Positions 46,160-57,695 of a stretch of 64,000 nt of DNA are shown piece by piece. The notes under the pieces were generated by a model. It saw nothing but the letters and a program-made list of their open reading frames with translations, ran no database searches and was not told the origin of the DNA. Positions within the stretch are counted from its first letter, which is position 1, and each line of letters begins with the position of its first letter. The translations under genes and the position numbers were made by a program. The stretch is taken from the NCBI RefSeq assembly GCF_900091505.1, contig NZ_LT607409.1, positions 3,286,001 to 3,350,000 on the forward strand, given 5' to 3'. This stretch comes from Micromonospora chokoriensis (GTDB taxonomy: Bacteria > Actinomycetota > Actinomycetes > Mycobacteriales > Micromonosporaceae).

Positions 46160-47092
46160 GTGCGCGATCATGACCTTCCGGCGCTGGAGCGCCGGAGTCG
46201 CGGCAAGAGCCGCTTCGACGACGACGAACCACAGTTCCTGAAGCGCGGGCGGCCCGTCCCGCCGCCCGCCGACCCGGACAGCGAACCCGATCCCGACACC
46301 GGCGACAGCTGGTCGTCCTGGGACGACGCCGTGCACGGGCCAGAGCCACACCCGGCCTGGCTGGTCACCGAGTTGGCCGCCCGGGACACCGAGCTGGGTG
46401 TGCTGAAGACCGGCAAGGAAGCGGACGTCCACCTGGTCCGCCGGGCGGTCCCCGACACCGACCGGTCCTGTCTGCTGGCGGTCAAACGCTATCGTGACCC
46501 CGAGCACCGGCTGTTCCACCGCGACGCCGGCTACCTGGAGGGGCGCCGTGTGCGCCGCTCCCGGGAGAACCGGGCGATGGCGGGCCGCACGGCGTTCGGT
46601 CGACAGATGATCGCCGGGCAGTGGGCGGCGGCGGAGTTCGCCGCCCTGGCCCGGCTCTGGGAGATCGGTGCCGGGCACGACCGGATCGCCGTGCCGTACC
46701 CGGTGCAGCTACGGGGCACCGAACTGATGCTCGAGTTCGTCGGCGACGCCGAGTCGGGGCAGGCCGCTCCTCGGCTGGCTCAGCTGCGACCCGGTCCGGC
46801 CGAGCTGCGCGACCTGTGGGCACAACTCGTGGAGGCGCTGCGGGTGTTGGCCCGGGCGGGCTACGCGCACGGCGACCTGTCGCCGTACAACCTGCTCGTG
46901 CACCAGGGGCGGCTGGTCGTGATCGACCTGCCGCAGGTGGTCGACGTGGTGGCCAACCCGCAGGGTCCGGAGTTCCTGGCGCGCGACGTGCGGGTGGTCG
47001 GCACCTGGTTCGCGGCGCGGGGCCTGCCGGCCGAGCGGACCGATCCCCACACGTTGACCGGTGAGTTGCTCCGCGAGGCGGGGCTGCGCTGA
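46160..47092 (+). CDS. RIO1-family protein kinase
   Basis: A 310-residue atypical serine kinase. The nucleotide loop is LKTGKEADVHLVRR, the catalytic loop YAHGDLSPYNLLV and the metal-binding aspartate is in VIDLPQVVD. RIO kinases in archaea and eukaryotes act in ribosome maturation; bacterial roles are little known. The start is uncertain: GTG 46160 is used, with AGGGA upstream. A much better ribosome binding site (GAGGAGG, 46080-46086) precedes ATG 46095 in another frame. Confidence 0.83.
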   Translation: MRDHDLPALERRSRGKSRFDDDEPQFLKRGRPVPPPADPDSEPDPDTGDSWSSWDDAVHGPEPHPAWLVTELAARDTELGVLKTGKEADVHLVRRAVPDTDRSCLLAVKRYRDPEHRLFHRDAGYLEGRRVRRSRENRAMAGRTAFGRQMIAGQWAAAEFAALARLWEIGAGHDRIAVPYPVQLRGTELMLEFVGDAESGQAAPRLAQLRPGPAELRDLWAQLVEALRVLARAGYAHGDLSPYNLLVHQGRLVVIDLPQVVDVVANPQGPEFLARDVRVVGTWFAARGLPAERTDPHTLTGELLREAGLR

Positions 47093-47097
47093 TCGGG

Positions 47098-47128
47098 GCG
47101 GGTCGGGCGGTCGGACCGCCCGACCCGC
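47098..47128. terminator. Bidirectional terminator hairpin
   Basis: GCGGGTCGGGCGGTC (47098-47112) and GACCGCCCGACCCGC (47114-47128) are exact complements, between the convergent RIO kinase and DUF2630 genes. Confidence 0.75.
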
Positions 47129-47135
47129 TGTGCCG

Positions 47136-47384
47136 TCACTGGAGGTAGCGCTCCACCTCGGGCTTGGGGCGTTCGCCCTGTGCGTCCGGGTCGCCGTGGG
47201 TGTCCCGGGCGGCGCGGCGGCGGCGCAGCAGGTCCCAGCACTGGTCGAGGGACTCCTCCAGGGCGCGCAGCCGCTCGCTGGCCTCGCCCGCGGTGCCCGA
47301 CTCGTGGGCCTGGGCCTCGGCACGCAGCTTGTGTTCCTCGTCCACCAGTTCGGAGATCCGGTTCAGGATGGTCTTGTCGTCCAT
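47136..47384 (-). CDS. DUF2630 family small protein
   Basis: An 82-residue highly charged, likely coiled-coil protein (ILNRISELVDEEHKLRAEA, RLRALEESLDQCWDLLRRRR) ending PKPEVERYLQ. This is the actinobacterial DUF2630 family, function unknown. ATG 47384 is chosen because MDDKTIL is the usual family start. Confidence 0.85.
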   Translation of the reverse strand: MDDKTILNRISELVDEEHKLRAEAQAHESGTAGEASERLRALEESLDQCWDLLRRRRAARDTHGDPDAQGERPKPEVERYLQ

Positions 47385-47887
47385 GCTCCTGAGCCTGGCA
47401 CAGCGGCACCGGAAACGCCTGGATTCGTACCCCTGTCGCGCTCCGGTCATCGGCCGGACCACACCGACGGCGACGTGGCGACGTGCCGGTCTCCCGCGCG
47501 CAGCGGATTGTTCCACGCCCTGCTCAGCGTGGGGTGGAAACGGCTGAGCCGAGCGCTTTGAGGCGTGATGATCCAGAGGTGGCCACCCTCCGCCGCAGGT
47601 CGTCGGGGCTCCTCGTGCCCTGGGCACGGTGGTCGGGTCGGCGGACGCGTCGCCCGGGGCACCTCGACTCTCCATTGTGGCGTGACATGGATCTATGATC
47701 GGGGCGATGATGATGTGCGCGGCGGGTGGCGGCCGTTCAGGCGTCGGCTGCGGCGCGGCTGGATCCGCCCATAGTGGGGATAGCCGTTGGTCTGCACTGC
47801 TTGAGGGAAATTCCGGACACTGCTAGCGTGCGCCGGGCCGGGGGCTGGGCTCGTTCAGCCATTCAAAACGGTTGAGGGACGGGTGGG
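47385..47887 (+). other. 503-base gap with the conservon promoter
   Basis: No gene is supported in this stretch. A clear promoter lies near its right end: TTGAGG (47801-47806), exactly 17 bases, TAGCGT (47824-47829). The expected transcript start is about 47836, giving a leader of about 50 bases to the first conservon gene. The left part holds nothing I recognise. Confidence 0.65.
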
Positions 47888-50467
47888 ATGGCTTCCCGCA
47901 GTGCAAGTTTGCGCACCAAGATTGTGGCCCTGCTGGTCTCGCTCGCGGCGCTCTGGGCGTTCGCGGCCTGGGTGACCCTGCGCGACGGTTTCAACGTGCT
48001 CGGTGTGCAGAGACTCGACGCGCAGGTCGTACAACCCAGTGAGTCACTGCTCACCGAACTCCAACGGGAGCGTCGGATGTCGGTGGCCTACCTGGGACGC
48101 CGCGACCAGGGCCTGGCACAGCAGTTGCAGGCGCAGCACGAGCGCAGTGAGCGGGAGGCCGCCACCTTCGCCGAGTCGGCCCGCAGTTGGCGGGCCCGGT
48201 TGGCGTCGAGTGACGAACTGACCGGGCGGATCGACGAGATGGTCGCCCGACTGGACGGGCTCGGCGAGATGCGGGAGGCCGTCGTCTCCGGCTCGGTGGA
48301 CCGGGCCGGCGCGGCCGCGGCGTACACCGGTGTCCTCGACTCGCTGTTCCGGGTGTACGCGGTCCTGGGCCAACTCGACGACGATCAGATCGCCAAGGAC
48401 ACCGTCAGCCTCACGCGGCTCGTTCGGGTGCGGGAGCTGATGTCGCAGGAGGACGCCCTCTTCGCCGGGGTGGCCGCCGCGGGTCGGGTCACCGTCCAGG
48501 AGTACACCGAGTTCGCCCACCTGGTCGGTGCGCAACGGTTCCTGGCGTCCGAGGCGTTGGCCGAGCTACCCGACGCCGACCGGGAACGTTACGTCCAGAT
48601 GACCGAGGGGCAGGCCTTCACCCGTCTCCGCACCCTTGAGGACCGGATGGTCACCGCCGGTCGCCCCAACGCGCCGGCACCGGTCGAGGCCGACGAGTGG
48701 CAGGCCGCGATCGATCCCGCCCTCAAGGAGCAGGAAGCCGTCGTTCTGGCCGCTGGTGACGCTCTGGTGGAGCGCGCCACCCCGGTGGCGGTCTGGGTGA
48801 TCATCCGGCTGGTGCTCGCCGCCGGTCTGGGTCTCCTCGCCGTCATCGCCTCCATCGTCGTCTCGATCACCACCGCTCGCGCCCTGCTGCGCCAGTTGGG
48901 TCGACTGCGGGAGGCCGCGTGGCAGCTCGCCGACGAGCGACTGCCCCGCGTGGTGGATCGACTCGGCCGCGGCGAGGAGGTCGACGTGGCCACCGAGGCG
49001 CCACCGCTGGAATTCGGCACCGACGAGATCGGCCAGGTCGGTAAGGCGTTCAACGCCGTCCAGGAAACCGCCCTGCGGACCGCCGTCGAGCAGGCCGACC
49101 TGCGTCGCAACGTTCGTGAGGTCTTCCTCAGCCTGGCCCGCCGCACCCAGGCACTCGTCCACCGCCAGCTCACTCTGCTGGACGCGATGGAGCGCCGTGA
49201 GCACGACGCGGAGGAGTTGGAGGACCTGTTCCGGGTCGACCACCTGGCCACCCGGATGCGGCGCAACGCGGAGAACCTGATCGTCCTTTCCGGATCCACC
49301 CCCGGTCGGGCCTGGCGGCGTAACGTCCCGATGGTCGACGTGGTGCGCGGCGCCGTGGCCGAGGTGGAGGACTACACCCGCGTCAACGTGCTGCCGCTCG
49401 GTGAGGTCTCCCTCGCCGGCCGCGCGGTCGGCGACGTGATCCACCTGCTCGCCGAGCTGATCGAGAACGGCCTGTCCTTCTCCCCGCCGCACACCACGGT
49501 CGAGGTGCGCGGACAGTCGGTGGCCAACGGGTTCGCCATCGAGATCGAGGACCGGGGCCTCGGCATGAGCGAGGAGGACCTGGCCGCGGCGAACCACCGG
49601 ATCGTCGACCAGTCCGAGCTGAACCTCGCGAACGCCTCCCGCCTCGGCCTCTACGTGGTCAGCCGGCTGACCGAGCGGCACGGCGTGCGGGTGCGGTTGA
49701 GGGAATCGGCGTACGGCGGAACCACTGCGGTCGTGCTGATCCCGCTCGACCTGGTCACCGAGGACGGCCCCGGCCCGGAGGGCTCCGGCGCGATGCGGAC
49801 CGGCTCGGCCAACCCGGCGCCGTCGGTGGGTTCCGGCGACACCGGCCGTTCGACCACCCTCGCACCTGTCGCGCCGGCCACGACGACCACCGCTTCGGAC
49901 GTACCGCAAACGGTTGTCCCGGCAGTGACCACGTCGGACGGTGCCGACCCGGCGACGTCGGCCGACGAGGCCGACACCGGCCTGCCCACCCGGCAGCGGA
50001 CGACCCCCGCCACCGGTACGCCCGAGCTGCCCACCCGGACCCGGCGTGGCCCGGGCCTGCCGGCACTGGAGGCCCCCACGGTGCCCACCGGCCTGCCCTC
50101 TGTCGGCCGCACCCGAGGGGCGGAGCGCGTGGAAGCACCCGTCACGGCCGACGACAGCCCTTCGGCCGCCACCGGCGGCGCCGCCCCGACGCCCGACCCG
50201 GCCGAGGCGGCGCGCACCGACTCCGGTCTCCCGGTCCGGGTTCGACAGGCGAACATTGTTCCCGAGCTACGGGACGACCCTGCGGAGTCGGACGGTGACG
50301 ACGAGGATGTGGTGCGTCCGCCGGAGCAGGTACGCCGGATGATGAGCTCCTACCAGACCGGCACCCGTCGTGGCCGCACCGACGCGGCCCGGCTGCTCGG
50401 GGGCGCGTCCGGCACCCCGCCGGCGGCGACGCCCGAACCGAGCGACGAGGACCCCCAAGCCCCCTGA
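47888..50467 (+). CDS. Conservon sensor kinase-like protein (CvnA type)
   Basis: An 859-residue membrane protein. An N-terminal helix (about 11-30), a nitrate/nitrite-sensing-like extracellular helical domain (to about 295), a second helix (about 298-327), a HAMP-like linker, a dimerisation region and a HATPase domain with N box LLAELIENGLSFSPP and DRGLGMS. The last ~240 residues are disordered with repeated LPTR/LPVR motifs (GLPTRQR, ELPTRTR, GLPVRVR). It heads the four-gene conservon, a G-protein-like signalling unit of actinomycetes. Confidence 0.92.
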   Translation: MASRSASLRTKIVALLVSLAALWAFAAWVTLRDGFNVLGVQRLDAQVVQPSESLLTELQRERRMSVAYLGRRDQGLAQQLQAQHERSEREAATFAESARSWRARLASSDELTGRIDEMVARLDGLGEMREAVVSGSVDRAGAAAAYTGVLDSLFRVYAVLGQLDDDQIAKDTVSLTRLVRVRELMSQEDALFAGVAAAGRVTVQEYTEFAHLVGAQRFLASEALAELPDADRERYVQMTEGQAFTRLRTLEDRMVTAGRPNAPAPVEADEWQAAIDPALKEQEAVVLAAGDALVERATPVAVWVIIRLVLAAGLGLLAVIASIVVSITTARALLRQLGRLREAAWQLADERLPRVVDRLGRGEEVDVATEAPPLEFGTDEIGQVGKAFNAVQETALRTAVEQADLRRNVREVFLSLARRTQALVHRQLTLLDAMERREHDAEELEDLFRVDHLATRMRRNAENLIVLSGSTPGRAWRRNVPMVDVVRGAVAEVEDYTRVNVLPLGEVSLAGRAVGDVIHLLAELIENGLSFSPPHTTVEVRGQSVANGFAIEIEDRGLGMSEEDLAAANHRIVDQSELNLANASRLGLYVVSRLTERHGVRVRLRESAYGGTTAVVLIPLDLVTEDGPGPEGSGAMRTGSANPAPSVGSGDTGRSTTLAPVAPATTTTASDVPQTVVPAVTTSDGADPATSADEADTGLPTRQRTTPATGTPELPTRTRRGPGLPALEAPTVPTGLPSVGRTRGAERVEAPVTADDSPSAATGGAAPTPDPAEAARTDSGLPVRVRQANIVPELRDDPAESDGDDEDVVRPPEQVRRMMSSYQTGTRRGRTDAARLLGGASGTPPAATPEPSDEDPQAP

Positions 50468-50559
50468 CCGGCCATCGACGTGCGGAGATACCCCGCATGG
50501 CGTGACGGTCAGCCCTAGATGAACACGGCGCAACAGCCGGGCGAGAAGAGGACGACGAA

Positions 50560-50982
50560 GTGGCGCAGAAGACGGCTTCGAGTGCCGACCTGACGTGGTT
50601 GCTGGACGATCTGGTGAGCCGGGTGAAGCAGGCCGAACACGCGGTCGCGCTCTCCAGCGACGGGCTGTTGATGGCCTCCTCCCAGGGGATGAGCCGGGAC
50701 GACGGTGAGCACCTGGCGGCGATGGCGGCCGGCATCCAGAGCCTGGCCCGCGGCGCCGGGAAGCGCTTCGGCGGCGGGCAGGTGCAGCAGACCATCATCG
50801 AGATGCAGTCGTCGTTCCTGTTCGTCACGGCCGCCGGACGCAACGCCTGCCTGGCGGTCCTGGCCAGTGAGGACGCCGACGTCGGCCTGATCGCCTACGA
50901 GATGGCGATGCTGGTCACCCGCGTCGGCAAGTACGTCGCGTCTCCTTCCCGCGCAACTGAGCAGTCGGTCGACGAGAGGTAG
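50560..50982 (+). CDS. Roadblock/LC7 protein (CvnB type)
   Basis: A 140-residue roadblock-fold protein (LTWLLDDLVSRV, HAVALSSDGLLMASS, NACLAVLASEDADVG). In conservons this subunit interacts with the GTPase and the sensor. GTG 50560 follows an AGAGGACGACGA stretch. The DUF742 gene begins five bases after its stop. Confidence 0.95.
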   Translation: MAQKTASSADLTWLLDDLVSRVKQAEHAVALSSDGLLMASSQGMSRDDGEHLAAMAAGIQSLARGAGKRFGGGQVQQTIIEMQSSFLFVTAAGRNACLAVLASEDADVGLIAYEMAMLVTRVGKYVASPSRATEQSVDER

Positions 50983-50987
50983 CGGCG

Positions 50988-51374
50988 ATGACGGTCCAGG
51001 GGGAGTCCGCAGACCATCAGTGGGTGGATGACCACGCGGGTCCGGTCGTCCGTCCGTACGCGGTGACGCGCGGGCGAGCCCGCCCGGTCACCGGCACCTT
51101 CGACCTGATCTCCCTGGTCACCGCGACCCAAGCCGAGGTCACGCCGGAGGTCGGTCTCGGTCCGGAGCACGTGGCGATCGTCGGACTGTGCCAGCGCATT
51201 CAGTCCGTCGCCGAGATCGCCGCACATCTCGACCTGCCGGTGGGCACCATCCGGGTGCTCCTCGGTGACCTGGCGGCCCGCAGCCTGGTGCGGGTCCGCG
51301 AGCCGCAGACCACGGCCGGTCTTCCCGACAACAGCATCTTCGAGGCGGTAATCAATGGACTACGGGCACTCTGA
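50988..51374 (+). CDS. DUF742 protein (CvnC type)
   Basis: A 128-residue protein with a winged-helix C-terminal part (LCQRIQSVAEIAAHLDLPVG, IRVLLGDLAARSLVRV). It is the third conservon component. Its end overlaps the GTPase gene by 20 bases, showing tight coupling. Confidence 0.95.
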   Translation: MTVQGESADHQWVDDHAGPVVRPYAVTRGRARPVTGTFDLISLVTATQAEVTPEVGLGPEHVAIVGLCQRIQSVAEIAAHLDLPVGTIRVLLGDLAARSLVRVREPQTTAGLPDNSIFEAVINGLRAL

Positions 51375-51966
51375 CCGGCCGGCGGGAGCGACGACACTGC
51401 CCACCGCGATCAAGATCCTGGTCGCCGGAGGCTTCGGCGTGGGCAAGACCACCATGGTCGGTGCGGTCAGCGAGACCCGGCCCCTGCGCACCGAGGAGGT
51501 GCTGACCGAGACCGGCGTCGGCATCGACGACCTCTCCGGGGTGGAGGGGAAGTCCACGACCACGGTGGCCATGGACTTCGGCCGGATCACCATCAGCGAC
51601 GACCTGGTGCTGTACCTGTTCGGCACGCCCGGCCAGGACCGTTTCTGGTTCGTCTGGGACGAGCTGGCGTTGGGCGCGATCGGTGCCGTGGTGTTGGCCG
51701 ACACCCGCCGGCTCGCCGACTGCTTCCCGTCGATCGACTACTTCGAGGGTCGGGGCACGCCGTTCGTGGTGGCGGTGAACTGCTTCGCCGACGCCCGGCA
51801 GTACCGGCTCGACGAGGTGCAGGCCGCGCTGAACCTGGACCCGGGTGTGCCGGTGCTGCTCTGCGACGCCCGGCAGCGCGAGTCCAGCAAGGAGGTGCTC
51901 GTCACGCTGATGGAGCACGCCATGAAGACCCGCGAGGCCCGTCGCCGTGCCGCCAGCGGAGACTGA
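51355..51966 (+). CDS. Conservon small GTPase (CvnD type)
   Basis: A 203-residue Ras-like GTPase. G1 is AGGFGVGKTTMV, G3 is LFGTPGQDRFWF, and G4-like VAVNCFADA is present. It completes the conservon. In Streptomyces a P450 or other effector gene often follows; here only a sigma-factor pseudogene does. Confidence 0.95.
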   Translation: MDYGHSDRPAGATTLPTAIKILVAGGFGVGKTTMVGAVSETRPLRTEEVLTETGVGIDDLSGVEGKSTTTVAMDFGRITISDDLVLYLFGTPGQDRFWFVWDELALGAIGAVVLADTRRLADCFPSIDYFEGRGTPFVVAVNCFADARQYRLDEVQAALNLDPGVPVLLCDARQRESSKEVLVTLMEHAMKTREARRRAASGD

Positions 51967-52076
51967 CCGACGTTCTTCGGGGGAGGGTGTCCGGAACACC
52001 GCCTGACCGGCGACGTGCTGGCGCCGACCAGCGCGGCCACCACCGTTCGAGTGCGCGGCGGTGCACCGAGTCGACG

Positions 52077-52566
52077 ATGACCCGACGGCTGACCCGGGCC
52101 CGGACCCGCATCGCGCAGGCCGGCATCCCGTAGCGGGTGCCGGCCGGGCCGGCGTCCTCGCGGTGCGGTACCTGCTGTTCACCCGGGAGTACGCCACGAC
52201 GGGCCGTACGCGTGGCAGGCCCGGATCGCCGCCTGCCACGCCATCGCAGCCTGCCCCGACGACACCGACTGGCCGACGATCGCGCGGGCCTACGACGCGC
52301 TGGCAGACATCCGGCCCACCCCGGTGATCGCGCTGAACCGCGCTTACGCGCACGGGCCGGCCGTCGGGTTGGTGCTGCTCGACGCGGCGCGTGCCGGGGG
52401 AGGGCTGGACGGCTACCCGCTGGCCGTGGCGGTGGAGGCCGATCTGGTGGCCCGGCAGGGTGACCGACGTCGGGCCGCCGGACTGTTCCGGGAGGCGGCG
52501 GCGATGGTGGGCTCGACCGCCGAGCGTCGGGCGCTGCTGGACCGGGCCGACGAACTCGCACCCTAG
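52077..52566 (+). pseudogene. Broken ECF sigma factor, DUF6596/ECF42-like
   Basis: Three pieces of one family lie in three frames. Frame from 52077: MTRRLTRARTRIAQAGIP, then TAG at 52131-52133 where homologues read IPYRVP. A second frame near 52154 gives VLAVRYLLFTREYAT. A third frame from about 52201 gives GPYAWQARIAACHAIAACPD and runs to 52566 (PVIALNRAYAHGPAVGLVLL, RADELAP). The N-terminal sigma domains are absent. It is dead as a sigma factor. Confidence 0.78.
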
Positions 52567-52643
52567 AACGGCTCTGTGCGTCTGGTGGTTCGACCATGCC
52601 GAAGACGCCGGTCGGGGTATCGGAGGGGGCTGACGGGGTGAAT

Positions 52644-52684
52644 CTTGGACACTTTCCGTCTTCGGCTAACGGAAACTGTCCAAG
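52644..52684. repeat. 16-bp-arm hairpin after the sigma pseudogene
   Basis: CTTGGACACTTTCCGT (52644-52659) and ACGGAAACTGTCCAAG (52669-52684) pair at 15 of 16 positions over a 9-base loop. It lies in the 173-base gap between the pseudogene and DUF397. It may be a terminator, but it has no T run and looks like a dispersed repeat. Confidence 0.55.
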
Positions 52685-52739
52685 ATCTCAGCTTCGGGAA
52701 GGTGGCGCCGCCTGGGCGCGCCGGAAACCTCGCAGAGAC

Positions 52740-52928
52740 TCAGCCGCGCTTGGCCGACGCCAGGAATCGGGACCAGGCCGCCGGGTCGAAGGTGAGCGCC
52801 GGACCGGCCGGGTCCTTGGAGTCGCGTACGCCGACGACGCCCGGGAGGTTGTCGGCCACCTCGACGCAGTCGCCGCCGTTGTTGCCGCTCTTGGTGCTCT
52901 TGCGCCACCGAGCGCCGGTCAGGTCCAT
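52740..52928 (-). CDS. DUF397 protein
   Basis: A 62-residue member of a small actinomycete family: WRKSTKSGNNGGDCVEVAD near the start and RDSKDPAGPALTF later. DUF397 proteins pair with XRE/DUF5753 regulators in toxin-antitoxin-like or developmental switches. It overlaps the upstream DUF5753 gene by 10 bases. That partner is truncated, so the pair may not work. Confidence 0.9.
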   Translation of the reverse strand: MDLTGARWRKSTKSGNNGGDCVEVADNLPGVVGVRDSKDPAGPALTFDPAAWSRFLASAKRG

Positions 52929-53536
52929 GAGGCTGCCGCTTCCCTGATGAGATTGAGGGACTGCGCCCGCGACAGGGCTTTGTCGCGAATGCGTTCCCAC
53001 CGTCGGTCGAGCGTAGCAACGTCGGCAACCTTGTCGATGAGCTGCGCCTGCGCCTGGCTGTCGACGTGCGCTACCCGCGCGCCGTCCGGCATCTCGGCCA
53101 CGGTGAACGGGCCGCCGAGCCCCGGATACATGCCGACGTCGGCGGGCACGACGAAGACCGACACGTTCGGCAGCGCGGCCTGCTCGGCCAGCCGCTCGCA
53201 CTGCTCCCGCATCATGGCCCGGTCGCCGTCGAGGGTGCGCCGGAGAATCGTCTCGTCGAGGACCGCGACGAGCAGCGGCAGGCGTTCCCGGCGCAGGATG
53301 GCCTGCCGGCTCAGTCGCGCCTCGGCGAGGTCGTCGGCCTCGGCCGGTGTCAGTGCCTCGCCGACCAGCGTCGCCAGCGCGTACGCCTTGGTCTGAAATA
53401 GACCAGGTATCCACGTCAGCTCGAACCACCGTAGCGACAGCGCCTCGCGCTCGATCTCGGCCCAGGGGCGGAACCAGGCGGGTGTCCGACGCTTCAACGC
53501 GTCGGGCCACAGCTCGTCGACGTTCCGACCGAGCAC
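52919..53536 (-). pseudogene. DUF5753 regulator missing its DNA-binding domain
   Basis: The frame gives 205 residues covering the end of the HTH region (VAEVLGRNVDELWP) and a full DUF5753 effector domain (WFELTWIPGLFQTKAYA through LNLIREAAAS). Complete members have an XRE helix-turn-helix of about 70 residues before this; only its last residues remain, and the DNA upstream belongs to another truncated gene on the other strand. A GTG at 53536 could still start a DNA-binding-deficient product. Confidence 0.75.
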
Positions 53537-53559
53537 CTCGGCAACCCGCGCGCGACGCC

Positions 53560-53781
53560 TGCGGTCAGGACTGGCCCTGCCCCACGTTGCGTGCGACCCC
53601 GACGGACGCCGCCCGCCGCGCGACCCTGATCCCCGAGTTCTCCCGGATCACCCGCCGGGCGATCCGCGACCTGCGCGGCCAGCCCGGTGGCCCCGATCCG
53701 GTCGCCATCGTCCGCCGCTTCCACTGGTTCCTGCCGCTGACCGACGAGGAGGCCCGCGCTGTCGCGCTGCGGCTGCGCTGA
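53560..53781 (+). pseudogene. 5'-truncated remnant with CGxxWPC motif
   Basis: The open frame ends at 53781 and reads ACGQDWPCPTLRATP, then IPEFSRITRRAIRDLRGQ and FLPLTDEEARAVALRLR. Small actinomycete proteins with a C-x-x-CGxxWPC cluster beside DUF5753 regulators look similar, but here the first cysteine and the start are missing; upstream the frame is antisense to the DUF5753 gene. I treat it as a remnant. Confidence 0.5.
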
Positions 53782-53834
53782 GCGTCCACGCGGCGAGCGC
53801 CGGGCCGACGAGCCCACCCGCTGGCGGATGGAAG

Positions 53835-54209
53835 TCACGCCACCAGGATCGGTACGTCGTACTTCTGGATGCGGTCATCCCTGGTGACAAGGGTCAGCCC
53901 TTCGTGCAGGGCCTGCGCGACGAGCATCCGGTCGAAGGGATCCCGGTGGATCAGCGGCAGTCGACGAGCCGCGATGGCGTGATCGTGGCGGATCGGGAGT
54001 TCCCGCAGTTCGGCGTCACGGATCCGTTCGGCCAGATCGGCCGGGCCGGGCAGCCTGCCGAGCGACTGTTTGATCGCGACCTCCCACAGCGTGACCGGGC
54101 TCAGGTACACATCGGGTTCGGTGTCGATGCGGTCCTTGATGTCCGTGCCGAGAACCGGGTCGTCGGTCAGCCACCAGAGCACCACGTGCGTGTCGAGCAG
54201 GAGCCTCAT
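53835..54209 (-). CDS. vapC: VapC-type PIN toxin
   Basis: A 124-residue PIN-domain RNase. Acidic active-site residues are D6 (LLLDTHVVLWW), E43 (TLWEVAIK), D90/D93 (HRDPFDRML) and D111 (TRDDRI). Toxins of this group cut tRNA or rRNA when not bound by antitoxin. It overlaps the antitoxin gene by four bases (ATGA). Confidence 0.92.
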   Translation of the reverse strand: MRLLLDTHVVLWWLTDDPVLGTDIKDRIDTEPDVYLSPVTLWEVAIKQSLGRLPGPADLAERIRDAELRELPIRHDHAIAARRLPLIHRDPFDRMLVAQALHEGLTLVTRDDRIQKYDVPILVA

Positions 54210-54460
54210 CCGGGCAGCCCGAAGTCGCGGGCGATCTCGTCGTTGATTTCGTCGGAATCCCAGTCGCCGGTCAGGTCCAGCGCACCGCGCAGAGACCCGC
54301 GACCGGTGCGTGTGGTCCGACGAAGAGGAATGACCTTGGCGACCGGGTTGCCAGCCCGGCTGATCACGATCTCCTCGCCGTGCTCGACCCGTTCGATGAT
54401 GCGTGACAGGTTCGTCTTCGCATCGTGGATGTTGAACTGCGCCGCAGCTTCACCGGCCAC
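54206..54460 (-). CDS. vapB: Phd/YefM-type antitoxin (VapB role)
   Basis: An 84-residue antitoxin. The N-terminal FNIHDAKTNLSRIIERVEHG and VISRAGNPVAKVIPL match the Phd/YefM fold; the acidic C-terminal part (DWDSDEINDEIARDFG) would wrap the toxin. The GTG at 54460 follows AAGGAGG with seven bases between. A palindrome overlaps this ribosome binding site region. Confidence 0.92.
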   Translation of the reverse strand: MAGEAAAQFNIHDAKTNLSRIIERVEHGEEIVISRAGNPVAKVIPLRRTTRTGRGSLRGALDLTGDWDSDEINDEIARDFGLPG

Positions 54461-54471
54461 CGTGGCACCTC

Positions 54472-54481
54472 CTTAGCTAAG
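54472..54481. promoter_or_regulatory. Candidate VapB operator
   Basis: CTTAGCTAAG is a perfect 10-bp palindrome immediately upstream of and partly overlapping the antitoxin ribosome binding site, a position expected for autoregulation by the VapBC complex. Confidence 0.5.
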
Positions 54482-54530
54482 AGGTTAGCCCGCGGCCGAG
54501 CCTGATACGAGGAGCGACCCGGGAACGACG

Positions 54531-54565
54531 CAGGCTCCCTCCCGCCGAGGGCGGGAGGGAGCCTG
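54531..54565 (-). terminator. acnA terminator
   Basis: CAGGCTCCCTCCCGCC (54531-54546) pairs perfectly with 54550-54565 over a GAG loop, a 16-bp stem, 18 bases beyond the acnA stop. Confidence 0.85.
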
Positions 54566-54582
54566 GCGACGTCCGTACGCGA

Positions 54583-57420
<2,838 letters not shown>

Positions 57421-57530
57421 GTCGTACTCCTTCACACCAGCGACCGTGAGTAGTCCTGAGCAGTCTGTCGCACCGGTCGGGGTGCCGCCGAGGTTAGGTG
57501 ACACTTACCGCCGATTCCGCGCTCAACAAA

Positions 57531-57559
57531 ACCGTACGTCCGTCTTGCTAGTTGTGCAA
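57531..57559 (-). promoter_or_regulatory. acnA promoter with AcnR-type operator
   Basis: On the minus strand TTGCAC (57559-57554), 17 bases, TACGGT (57536-57531). CCGTACGTCCGT (57532-57543) overlaps the -10 box and spacer and matches the acnR operator (CCGTACGTACGG) at 10 of 12 positions; flanking AAA and CTTG are also shared. The leader to GTG 57420 is about 100 bases. Confidence 0.75.
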
Positions 57560-57695
57560 CCCGGCCGCCCGCCCCCGCCCCGCCATCACCCCTAGCCTCC
57601 TAGGACGGATAGGGGGTGTGCGGCCCGCCGCGGGTGACGCCTGCTGAACAGGTCGCCCGGGTAGGGTTCGAGGCCGGCCGGCGAAGGGGGCAACC

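Noticed and set aside
52324..52566. An 80-codon frame as a stand-alone gene
   Set aside because: It is the C-terminal end of the broken sigma factor, continuous with upstream codons lacking a start.
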